Below the pieces are notes generated by a model, which did not search any database, had not been told where the DNA came from, and worked only from the letters and a program-made list of their open reading frames with translations. From Chitinophagaceae bacterium (lineage in GTDB: Bacteria; Bacteroidota; Bacteroidia; Chitinophagales; Chitinophagaceae), in contig CANLED010000172.1 of the NCBI GenBank assembly GCA_947489175.1, positions 1 to 5,313 of the forward strand: a stretch of DNA of 5,313 nucleotides, given 5' to 3'. Position numbers and translations under genes: made by a program. Shown here in pieces: positions 1 to 5,264 of this stretch. The stretch's first letter is position 1. Each line of letters starts with the position of its first letter.

Positions 1-2208
1 AGTTGATACGCGGTCTTGGATCAAATTCATCAACTCATCATCACATGCTATTGTATAGGTAGTGGTTTCTTGCGAAGGCAAATCAAATGAGGGTACTTCT
101 AACAATTCAACCTGATCCGAAACCAAAAATCCTTCCAGCAAGTTTGTCATAGTTACGACCTTCCCACTTTGATTCTTTCTGTAACAACTAATGTGCAAAT
201 ATGTCTTCGCCCTTGTGCAAGCCACATAAACAAGCCTTCGCATGTCGTCCATGCTGTCTGGCTCAGGCACAATAAATTGATTGAGCAGATCTGGTACCCT
301 GATACCCTCGCCACTGCTTCGATTTTCCCAATTGGTGCTCTGGCATCCAATCAAAAATACTTTGTCGTACTGCATTCCCTTGCTGCCATGAATCGTTGAT
401 AGTGTGACCGCATTTTGCTCATCATTTTCTTTAACAGGAATCTCAACTTTTATTGCAATGCCGTTTTGTTCGTGATACCATAACATTTCTGCAAGCGAAT
501 TCATACTTTTTTCCCTGTCGGTTTCCATAAAAGTTACCATGAATTCTTTCAAGGCTTTTTTCTCATGAACGATATTTTCTCCAATCAATTTATCTTCCGC
601 CAATGCGATGCACGCATTTACAAGGCTTATTAAATCATCCTCTTTGCGTTGCAGATAAATTTGATTGATGTCTTTGATGATGGCCGAAATTTTTGTTTGA
701 TTTTCGTCACGCAAATGCCAATCGAAAAATGATTGTCCCTTTGTTTGCTTGTACATCAAGTAATCACGAAGGGTGTCTTGACCGATATTTTTGTGCATCA
801 GATGCTGGATGAGAAATCCTTCTGCAAGTCTTTTGTTTTCTTCATGACAGCGGATGAATTGCAGCAGATAATAGAAACGTTTTCCAAATGATGTCTTCAA
901 TAAATTCGTCCAATTTCTGTTGGTTTGATAGGGGATTTTATAATAATCAAGCCATTCAATGATGACTTCAAACTCCTTGTGTTTCCTCGCAAGAATGGCT
1001 ATGCCATTGTATTTTCCGTCTGATGTACGTTGGATTGTGCGTGCAATTTCACAGGCTTCCTGAGCCGCGTTTTCAAAGATGTTGAGACTGGGTTTATGGG
1101 CAATGTTTTTGTAGTTGACATTTCCGGAAACGAGGGGTTTATCCTTTTCAGGTTGTCTGACTTCATTCTTGGAAATCAATCCAAATGATTCCTGCAAAAT
1201 GATGGCAGTGCTTCTGTAATTGATGTCAAGCACAATGGTTTGAAGTTTTGAAAATTTGTTGCGCATCCATTCGAAATTATGCAGATTGGCACCCTGAAAT
1301 CGGTAAATGCATTGGTCGTCATCACCAACAGCAAAAATATTAGGTTCCATCACCTCTGAGCAAAGTTCATTGATGAGGGCAATTTGCTTTAGGTTTGTAT
1401 CTTGAAATTCATCTACCAGAATGTATTGATATTGCTCCTGCAAACGGGTAGTCAACTGCGGGTCGGATTGCAAGAGTAGCAGACCTTCCATCAACATATC
1501 TTCAAATTCATATTTGTTTCTGGATTCGAGTTGATGATTGTACTCGTCATACATATTTGCGATATCAGTAGCAAATTTCTCAATGCGGTCTTTGAGTTTT
1601 CTTCCCTCTGCATTCAATTCTCCGTTTTGCTTGAGGTATTTTTCTTCCAGCGGAAGAATGTTGTTGATGCAGTGTTCCGCATCTTGAACCAGTTCATCTT
1701 TGGTGATGTTCTCCTGTTTCAGCGTGCTGAAAATTTTTGCAAGGTCACTAATTTTGACAGAAGATGCGGGTTTCAGAAAATTGCTATCGGAAGGGGACAG
1801 GTGGTCATAAATCATTTTTTCAATGAGCATGAAACGTTGAGCATCCGTGATGAGGCTTCTCCCCATGAAAGTGTCACGCGCATTTTGAAGGATGAGTTTA
1901 TTGCAAAGGGAGTGGTAGGTGTAGATGGCAATTTCATTCGCTGCTTCACCGATAAGTGTAAGCAATCTGCTGCGCATGGCTTCCACTGCGGCGTTTGAAT
2001 ACGTAAGGCAAAGGATGTTGGACGGATAGACATCCTGCTGTTTGAGGATTTGTCCGATACGAACTGCGAGCACTTCGGTCTTGCCGGTGCCAGGACCCGC
2101 TAGAACCAACACAGGACCTTCTGTTTGAAGAACGGCGTGCTGTTGTTTGCTGTTCAATTTGTTGAATGCCTCCGAGTGTTTGTCGGCATTGTTCTGTGAA
2201 TGAAACAT
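1..2208 (-). CDS. UvrD/PcrA/Rep-type superfamily 1A ATP-dependent DNA helicase (3' end outside window)
   Basis: This gene should encode an ATP-driven 3'-5' single-strand DNA translocase/helicase of the DNA repair and recombination type. An uninterrupted frame of 736 codons runs off the left edge with no stop. All SF1A motifs are present in order: Q-motif LNSKQQHAV (residues 18-26), Walker A AGPGTGKT (37-44), motif Ia LTYSNAAVEAM (68-78), TYHSLC (97-102), Walker B DEFQD (266-270), motif III GDDDQCIYRFQGA (295-307), motif IV NYRS (330-333), motif V TIHGSKGMQY (605-614) and motif VI RRLVYVACTRA (657-667). No catalytic residue is missing, so the ATPase should be active. The ATG at 2208 is chosen because an in-frame TAA lies five codons upstream; no Shine-Dalgarno is visible. 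About 70 residues follow motif VI before the edge, so C-terminal domains are unseen. Some Bacteroidota helicases with a similar VFLIGC...NWE stretch after motif V carry a PD-(D/E)XK nuclease there (from memory). The exact orthologue (PcrA, UvrD or a nuclease fusion) cannot be decided, so no symbol is given. Confidence 0.96.
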   Translation of the reverse strand, partial: MFHSQNNADKHSEAFNKLNSKQQHAVLQTEGPVLVLAGPGTGKTEVLAVRIGQILKQQDVYPSNILCLTYSNAAVEAMRSRLLTLIGEAANEIAIYTYHSLCNKLILQNARDTFMGRSLITDAQRFMLIEKMIYDHLSPSDSNFLKPASSVKISDLAKIFSTLKQENITKDELVQDAEHCINNILPLEEKYLKQNGELNAEGRKLKDRIEKFATDIANMYDEYNHQLESRNKYEFEDMLMEGLLLLQSDPQLTTRLQEQYQYILVDEFQDTNLKQIALINELCSEVMEPNIFAVGDDDQCIYRFQGANLHNFEWMRNKFSKLQTIVLDINYRSTAIILQESFGLISKNEVRQPEKDKPLVSGNVNYKNIAHKPSLNIFENAAQEACEIARTIQRTSDGKYNGIAILARKHKEFEVIIEWLDYYKIPYQTNRNWTNLLKTSFGKRFYYLLQFIRCHEENKRLAEGFLIQHLMHKNIGQDTLRDYLMYKQTKGQSFFDWHLRDENQTKISAIIKDINQIYLQRKEDDLISLVNACIALAEDKLIGENIVHEKKALKEFMVTFMETDREKSMNSLAEMLWYHEQNGIAIKVEIPVKENDEQNAVTLSTIHGSKGMQYDKVFLIGCQSTNWENRSSGEGIRVPDLLNQFIVPEPDSMDDMRRLVYVACTRAKTYLHISCYRKNQSGKVVTMTNLLEGFLVSDQVELLEVPSFDLPSQETTTYTIACDDELMNLIQDRVST

Positions 2209-2548
2209 ATATTGAATTGTTGTTTACGATAGTAGTCTGCAATATCCGGAATGGCAGTGAAATTTTGTTTCCAAAATAGTTTGAGGAAAAATTTTAAGAA
2301 GAGGATGTTCGTGGTTTAGCCATATCTATAGAAAGCAGACGGCTGTTTTGTCCAAGGAAGAGATATTCAATAAAGTTACAAAATTTGAAATAATCAAACT
2401 ATAGATTGGTAAGGGAATGTGGATGGATATGCATCCGGTGAATCCAATCAGATTTCTTATTGAATTTTTGTGACGATCGTTTTTATTTGAAAACCATCGA
2501 ACATAAAAAAAATTCTGTATTTTTTTTCTTAAGTTAATTCCAACATTG
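2209..2548. other. Intergenic region without a recognisable gene
   Basis: These 340 bases separate the helicase start from the stop of the upstream 111-residue gene. I see no RNA gene and only trivial reading frames, the longest being about 18 codons on the plus strand from an ATG near 2418. No exact TAnnTTTG box on the minus strand could be assigned to the helicase; the nearest candidate (CTATTTTG, around 2274-2281) has one base too few in the spacer. The helicase promoter is therefore unlocated, and read-through from the 111-residue gene is possible. The only structured element is the A8/T8 inverted repeat described separately. Confidence 0.6.
2505..2527. terminator. A8/T8 inverted repeat, possible weak bidirectional terminator
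   Basis: Eight A residues (2505-2512), a 7-nt spacer and eight T residues (2520-2527) form an all-A:T inverted repeat about 20 bp beyond the stop of the 111-residue minus-strand gene. On the minus strand it also reads as a hairpin ending in a T tract, so it could help end that transcript. It has no G:C base pairs, so as an intrinsic terminator it would be weak. It may equally be ordinary homopolymer DNA. Confidence 0.3.
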
Positions 2549-2884
2549 TTATGTATATGCTATTTCAACAGCGATTTGTTGGCGTGGATGCATGTAGAAA
2601 TTGTAAGGTTTGATTTCCACTGTATCAAAGGTCATCTGTTCGATGTCCTTGATTTGGTAGATCGACTTCATCAAGTTAATGGGTTCAAAACAGTTGCCAT
2701 CGATTCTTGAAATGGACGTGAATACATTGTCTTTGTTCGTTAAGATGATGGCAATCGACGGATGCATTTTTTGTTGAATGGGTATTTCGGGTTGAACCGA
2801 GAGAATCTGCAATTTCTGGAAAGGCTTGTCACTGCTGAAAGAAACAGCCTGAAACGCAATATTTAAGAACAAACATTTATTCAT
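2549..2884 (-). CDS. Hypothetical protein, 111 residues, family not recognised
   Basis: I do not recognise this protein. It begins MNKCLFLNIAFQAV and ends AVEIAYT. It has alternating hydrophobic and polar stretches suggesting a small mainly beta or alpha/beta soluble domain (for example SIAIILTN, residues 43-50, and TFDTVEIKPYNF, 85-96). There is no convincing signal peptide: the first 17 residues are fairly hydrophobic but lack a basic start plus clear cleavage site or lipobox. There is no transmembrane span, and the two cysteines (4 and 65) form no metal-binding motif. The ATG at 2884 follows an in-frame TAA four codons upstream, and an exact TATTTTTG promoter box sits about 17 bp upstream, which supports real expression. 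It is co-directional with the helicase but 340 bp away, so an operon is doubtful. The frame is longer than expected by chance in such AT-rich DNA and is not a shadow of another gene, but coding status is unproven. Confidence 0.5.
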   Translation of the reverse strand: MNKCLFLNIAFQAVSFSSDKPFQKLQILSVQPEIPIQQKMHPSIAIILTNKDNVFTSISRIDGNCFEPINLMKSIYQIKDIEQMTFDTVEIKPYNFYMHPRQQIAVEIAYT

Positions 2885-2901
2885 GTGATACTTTTAGGAT
2901 A

Positions 2902-2909
2902 CAAAAATA
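2902..2909 (-). promoter_or_regulatory. Candidate Bacteroidota -7 box (TATTTTTG) for the 111-residue gene
   Basis: On the minus strand these bases read TATTTTTG, an exact match to the TAnnTTTG box used by the Bacteroidota primary sigma factor. Transcription would begin about 6-7 nt downstream, leaving a leader of roughly 10 nt before the ATG at 2884, which is short. No TTG (-33 element) lies at the usual 17-23 nt upstream, so the call rests on one box in AT-rich DNA. Confidence 0.35.
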
Positions 2910-2964
2910 TTTGTGCAGTCCGCAGTGTATTGGAGGAGTGAAAAAATTTATACAGCTAGGGACG

Positions 2965-3003
2965 AGGGACAAGGAACAGCCTTGAGCATCTCAATAGCCT
3001 GGG
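2965..3003. repeat. 39-bp direct repeat, copy 1
   Basis: This copy matches 3013-3051 at 38 of 39 positions (G at 2986, A at 3034), with a 48-bp period. It starts AGGGACAAGGAACAGCC and ends CAATAGCCTGGG. It contains a small perfect hairpin, CAAGG-AACAG-CCTTG (2970-2984), and its last 14 bases (CTCAATAGCCTGGG, 2990-3003) are complementary to the right arm of the palindrome at 3037-3074, so alternative foldings are possible. A degenerate extra start, CAGCTAGGGAC (2953-2963), resembles CAGCCAGGGAC (3008-3018) before copy 2, suggesting a further eroded unit. Confidence 0.85.
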
Positions 3004-3012
3004 TATGCAGCC

Positions 3013-3051
3013 AGGGACAAGGAACAGCCTTGAACATCTCAATAGCCTGGG
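3013..3051. repeat. 39-bp direct repeat, copy 2
   Basis: This is the second copy of the unit beginning at 2965, differing at one base (A at 3034). It has the same CAAGG/CCTTG hairpin (3018-3032). Its 3' part (from 3037) forms the left arm of the long perfect palindrome that follows. Between the copies, CCTGG (2998-3002) and CCAGG (3011-3015) can pair as another short stem. The near-identity suggests recent duplication. Confidence 0.85.
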
Positions 3052-3074
3052 GTTTAAACCCCAGGCTATTGAGA
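3037..3074. repeat. Perfect 38-bp palindrome (REP-like)
   Basis: The arms are TCTCAATAGCCTGGGGTTT and its exact reverse complement, meeting at TTTAAA with no spacer. It could form a cruciform in DNA or a very stable hairpin in RNA. A T7 run starts at 3081, six bases beyond the right arm, so on the plus strand it loosely resembles a terminator, but no plus-strand gene lies upstream to terminate. Its G+C-rich arms inside AT-rich DNA and the nearby partial copies fit a repetitive extragenic palindrome, of the sort dispersed by REP-associated transposases. Dispersal elsewhere in the genome cannot be seen from here. Confidence 0.85.
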
Positions 3075-3182
3075 GATACGTTTTTTTGATTTTCAATGAA
3101 TTACACTGACGGAATCAACTTTTTATCTTGATAATTTTTTTTATTTCTTTTTACTCCTCCAATAGAATGAGGTCTGTGCTTT

Positions 3183-3190
3183 TAATTTTG
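3183..3190 (+). promoter_or_regulatory. Candidate -7 box (TAATTTTG) for the jelly-roll protein gene
   Basis: This is an exact match to the Bacteroidota TAnnTTTG box, 111 bp upstream of the ATG at 3302 and only 18 bp beyond the right end of the candidate mobile element. It implies a leader of about 105 nt. No TTG lies at the usual -33 distance. The same eight bases occur upstream of the VWA gene (5163-5170). Confidence 0.4.
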
Positions 3191-3210
3191 GTTTAAGGTT
3201 GAAGGTTTAA
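3190..3210 (+). repeat. Three tandem 7-bp repeats (GGTTTAA, GGTTGAA, GGTTTAA)
   Basis: Three 7-bp units follow directly on the candidate -7 box, so they would lie at the 5' end of the transcript. They resemble the GTTTAG/GTTGAG series that precedes the WYL gene when read on the minus strand (5063-5110): same core, same orientation relative to the downstream gene. They could be a protein-binding array, or simple-sequence DNA. Confidence 0.5.
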
Positions 3211-3301
3211 CAAGTTACACTTTCACCAAAAAAACAAAAACGCCGTTGCATACCAAACACCACCAAATCATTTTTTAAAATTTAACACCTACAATTGAAT
3301 C

Positions 3302-3970
3302 ATGACTATTTACAACCTTCCTCTTGCGGCCATTTTACACCGCGTTACAGTTTTTGAAGATGATTTTCAAAACAACAATGCCGGTTGGGAGATTATTGAT
3401 TGCGAAACTGAACACAGCTTTGTTAATGACAGTCACTATTTCTTAGAAAACAAATCCGAGAATCGATGGATGTTTTACCACAAAGCATTGACAGGCACTT
3501 TCCCTAAAAACTTTGTGATTAATGCAGAAATTGAACTGCTTGAAAACAAAGGCTATGGCCAGTTTGGCTTGCTTTGGGGATTTACAGATCCTCACCATAT
3601 CCTCAACAGGTTTGTTAGATCAGCAGAGACTGCACGTTTCACCGTAACACGTTTTGAAAAAAATCACCACCGTTCTTTTCATCGTTTTTCAGATCAATTC
3701 AAAAAAGAAAATGAAACAGGTACTAAGCAGTTTTTTTCAATCATGGTGTTAAACGATTATTATTATTTCTTTTTGCATAAATACCAGCGTCCAGTTTATA
3801 TCTGTCACAAAAGCCATATGCAATCTGAGGGAAATCGCTTTGGGTTTTACATTGAACCGGGTTTGACGCTTAGGGTTGATAAAATAAAAATCGAACGCCT
3901 TATTTTGAAACCTGATTTTGATGGACAACCATGGATGCCATTGGGAAGTGAAACGCTAAAGGGTATCTAA
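3302..3970 (+). CDS. Hypothetical protein with concanavalin A-like jelly-roll (LamG/DUF1080-like) domain
   Basis: The 222-residue protein appears to be a single beta-sandwich domain. It opens with FEDDFQNNNAGW (residues 18-29), the typical first strand and turn of LamG/DUF1080-like domains. It continues with WMFYHK (56-61), FVINAEIELL (71-80) and YGQFGLLWGF (85-94), and ends with GFYIEPGLTLRVDKIKIERL (181-200), matching the family's closing pattern of GF-(x)n-VDxxxxxxL. Proteins of this fold bind or cleave carbohydrates or act as interaction modules. I see no catalytic signature, so a binding role is more likely. The N-terminus has no signal peptide or lipobox, so it should be cytosolic, unlike most sugar-binding relatives. 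A short tail (201-222) lies outside the fold. The ATG at 3302 follows an A-rich leader without Shine-Dalgarno. The gene converges on the WYL gene, with 15 bp between stops and no clear terminator. The fold assignment is by remembered pattern, not by search. Confidence 0.85.
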   Translation: MTIYNLPLAAILHRVTVFEDDFQNNNAGWEIIDCETEHSFVNDSHYFLENKSENRWMFYHKALTGTFPKNFVINAEIELLENKGYGQFGLLWGFTDPHHILNRFVRSAETARFTVTRFEKNHHRSFHRFSDQFKKENETGTKQFFSIMVLNDYYYFFLHKYQRPVYICHKSHMQSEGNRFGFYIEPGLTLRVDKIKIERLILKPDFDGQPWMPLGSETLKGI

Positions 3971-3985
3971 TATCAGGAATCCGAT

Positions 3986-5008
3986 TTAATCTTTATTGCC
4001 GGTTGAATTGTTGTTTACCATCTTAATTAACATCTCCTGCATCGTTTTTTTGAGTGAACTCGGTTTAACAACACTACACCAAGGACCCAAGCCCAATAAG
4101 CGCAAGCAAAGCTCTTCGTTAACCAATACGTTGATGCTGATGTATATGTTGTCTTGGGTTTCTTTGATTATTTTTTGTGAATGATGGATGGGCTCTAGCA
4201 ATACCAACTTACAAATTGGGTCTGTTATAAGGAGCTCTATATTTTGTGGTTTCCCTGTTCCTTCCATGATGCCTGTTGCATGTTGAAAGAATGAATCTGC
4301 ATGAAAATCAGTTCTTTTTTTCTGTGGAATGCTTACGATTTCTAATGCGGTTATCCTGTCTATGGAAAAGGTTAGGTAGTCGCTTCTTTCTTCATTCCAT
4401 CCTATTACATACCACCTGTTTCTGTGCTCTTTGAGCAAATACGGAACAAGTGAATACGTTGATGTTTTCTTTTTATATATGTTGTTGTAGGTGAAATTAA
4501 TGGCATGTTTTTTTTTGATCACATCATACAACAAGTTGATCCATTCCATCCCATTGGATGCATTAGCCTTTTCAAAATGCACATACTGGTTTATGATCGG
4601 GTCTTCAATATCCAATCCTAACGAAAACCTGGTGTTGATGCGTTCTATGGCATTTTTGAAATCAGAAAATATTGGTACGCTTTTATATTGATAGAGGAGC
4701 TGCGCTGCAAATTTTAAAGCATTCCATTCCTCATCTTGAAGATTCAGCTCAGCAATAGAAAATCCAATCTCACTATACACATAGCCCCTGTGTTGTTTTG
4801 AATAGATGATTGGTGCATTGTAACCAACTGGGCTGTTTTTTTTCATAGCTGCAATGTCTTTCTCAATCGTAGAAGGAGAAACATCTACATCGAGCAATTC
4901 AGAACATCTTTCTGCCAAGTACTCAAGGGTGGGGTACTTGCGGCGTTTGTCGTTGATGCATTGATCTATAATCCTGTGGCGACTGAAAGCGTTTTTATTT
5001 TTAGGCAT
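3986..5008 (-). CDS. WYL-domain transcriptional regulator with N-terminal helix-turn-helix
   Basis: This full-length 340-residue protein should be a DNA-binding regulator that senses a ligand (in some families a nucleic acid) through its WYL domain. The N-terminal winged helix covers about residues 8-80; VSPSTIEKDIAAMK (43-56) is the likely recognition helix and YSKQHRGYVYSE (69-80) the wing. A helical linker with LNLQDEEWNALKFAAQLL (88-105) follows. The WYL domain spans about 150-235, with its hallmark SLVPYLLKEHRNRWYVIGW (186-204) and FSIDRI (214-219); the name-giving triplet is W199-Y200-V201, a common variant. The C-terminal WCX-type extension runs about 255-333 and ends in LGLGPWCSVVKPSSLKKTM. 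Domain order and length match typical Bacteroidota WYL regulators. It is transcribed away from the VWA gene across a 256-bp region holding a perfect palindrome, suggesting it controls that gene and perhaps itself. Relatives often regulate defence and DNA-damage genes (established for some, such as BrxR/CapW). The start at 5008 is the ATG beginning MPKNKNAFSRHRIID. Confidence 0.95.
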   Translation of the reverse strand: MPKNKNAFSRHRIIDQCINDKRRKYPTLEYLAERCSELLDVDVSPSTIEKDIAAMKKNSPVGYNAPIIYSKQHRGYVYSEIGFSIAELNLQDEEWNALKFAAQLLYQYKSVPIFSDFKNAIERINTRFSLGLDIEDPIINQYVHFEKANASNGMEWINLLYDVIKKKHAINFTYNNIYKKKTSTYSLVPYLLKEHRNRWYVIGWNEERSDYLTFSIDRITALEIVSIPQKKRTDFHADSFFQHATGIMEGTGKPQNIELLITDPICKLVLLEPIHHSQKIIKETQDNIYISINVLVNEELCLRLLGLGPWCSVVKPSSLKKTMQEMLIKMVNNNSTGNKD

Positions 5009-5020
5009 AGGTTAAATTTA

Positions 5021-5057
5021 AATGAAGAATGAAAAATGAAGAATGAAAAATGAAGAA
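5021..5057. repeat. 14-bp tandem repeat (AATGAAGAATGAAA), about 2.6 copies
   Basis: Two exact copies (5021-5034 and 5035-5048) and a 9-base partial copy (5049-5057) lie 12 bp upstream of the WYL start codon. Read towards the WYL gene the unit is pyrimidine-rich (TTTCATTCTTCATT). It lies in the likely leader or promoter of that gene and could vary in copy number by slippage, which would change the leader length. Nothing shows that it does. Confidence 0.85.
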
Positions 5058-5062
5058 AGCCC

Positions 5063-5110
5063 CTAAACACCTCAACGTCTAAACAGCTAAACTTTCTCAA
5101 CCCTCTCAAC
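5063..5110. repeat. Phased array of six CTMAAC hexamers (8-9 bp period)
   Basis: CTAAAC or CTCAAC begins at 5063, 5071, 5079, 5087, 5096 and 5105, with spacings of 8, 8, 8, 9 and 9 bp. On the minus strand, towards the WYL gene, these read GTTTAG or GTTGAG. The two-base spacers vary while the hexamers are kept, which is more like a binding array than a slipped simple repeat. No protein is known to me for this motif; related low-complexity DNA may also be dispersed in Bacteroidota genomes. Confidence 0.75.
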
Positions 5111-5121
5111 CATCACAGCCT

Positions 5122-5135
5122 TTACAAGCTTGTAA
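5122..5135. promoter_or_regulatory. Perfect 14-bp palindrome TTACAAGCTTGTAA, candidate operator
   Basis: The site lies in the divergent region between the WYL gene (minus) and the VWA gene (plus), 27 bp upstream of the TAATTTTG box, so its centre is near -48 relative to the expected VWA start point. A dimeric regulator with a winged helix, such as the WYL protein next door, would bind such a site. The link between the two is inferred from position and symmetry only. Confidence 0.5.
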
Positions 5136-5162
5136 GAAAACATCTCTCACTACATCTCATCA

Positions 5163-5170
5163 TAATTTTG
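5163..5170 (+). promoter_or_regulatory. Candidate -7 box (TAATTTTG) for the VWA gene
   Basis: This is an exact TAnnTTTG match 94 bp upstream of the VWA start codon, implying an A-rich leader of roughly 88 nt. The nearest upstream TTG (5130-5132, inside the palindrome) is 30 bp away, further than the usual 17-23 bp, so a conventional -33 element is missing. This fits a promoter that needs an activator, or a false match. Confidence 0.45.
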
Positions 5171-5264
5171 TGTCAAATAAAAAAGAGGATAATCAATTAA
5201 AAAAATCTGGAATGAATTTCAAACGCTGCTTAACAAATATAACAAACAAATAAAAAACACAAGC

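Larger units (their letters stand above)
2928..3164. mobile_element. Candidate MITE-like element: 237 bp with 12-bp terminal inverted repeats and TA ends
   Basis: The left end reads TATTGGAGGAGT (2928-2939) and the right end is its exact reverse complement, ACTCCTCCAATA (3153-3164). Both are followed inward by A-rich or T-rich DNA (AAAA at 2941-2944 against TTTT at 3149-3152), so similarity continues past the perfect 12 bp. Each end starts with TA, which is what a TA-targeting transposase (IS630/Tc1-mariner type) would leave as a target duplication; in that reading the inverted repeat proper is TTGGAGGAGT. The interior is non-coding and contains two 39-bp direct repeats and a 38-bp palindrome. 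There is no transposase, so it would be non-autonomous. A 12-bp match at this distance is unlikely by chance, but mobility is inferred. Beyond the TA I see no longer target-site duplication. Confidence 0.45.

Noticed and set aside
1531..1998. 155-residue open frame on the plus strand within the helicase gene
   Set aside because: It lies wholly opposite the helicase, whose frame carries all SF1A motifs. The plus-strand product is Phe/Val-rich with no recognisable domain and is an antisense shadow. The same applies to the plus frame at 169-399.
1812..2242. Short overlapping minus-strand frames suggesting a frameshifted helicase
   Set aside because: The true frame from 2208 is continuous to the window edge. 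It looks absent only because it has no stop inside the window. The short frames are out-of-frame readings, with no frameshift.
2418..2474. 18-codon plus-strand frame (MWMDMHPVNPIRFLIEFL) in the 2209-2548 gap
   Set aside because: It is too short, has no promoter box or ribosome-binding context, and shows no family resemblance.
2965..3074. CRISPR-like array (repeats at 48-bp period)
   Set aside because: There are only two 39-bp copies with a 9-bp gap, too short for a spacer, and no cas genes are present.
3037..3087. Intrinsic terminator (38-bp palindrome followed by T7)
   Set aside because: No plus-strand gene lies upstream to terminate, and a 6-nt gap separates the stem from the T run. A repeat element explains it better.
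3971..3985. Shared terminator between the convergent jelly-roll and WYL genes
   Set aside because: The 15-bp gap has only an imperfect ATC-GGAATCC-GAT symmetry with a mismatch and no T tract, too weak to call.
3996..4691. Two plus-strand frames of 62 and 66 residues opposite the WYL gene
   Set aside because: They are antisense to an intact 340-residue WYL regulator and have hydrophobic, low-information products.
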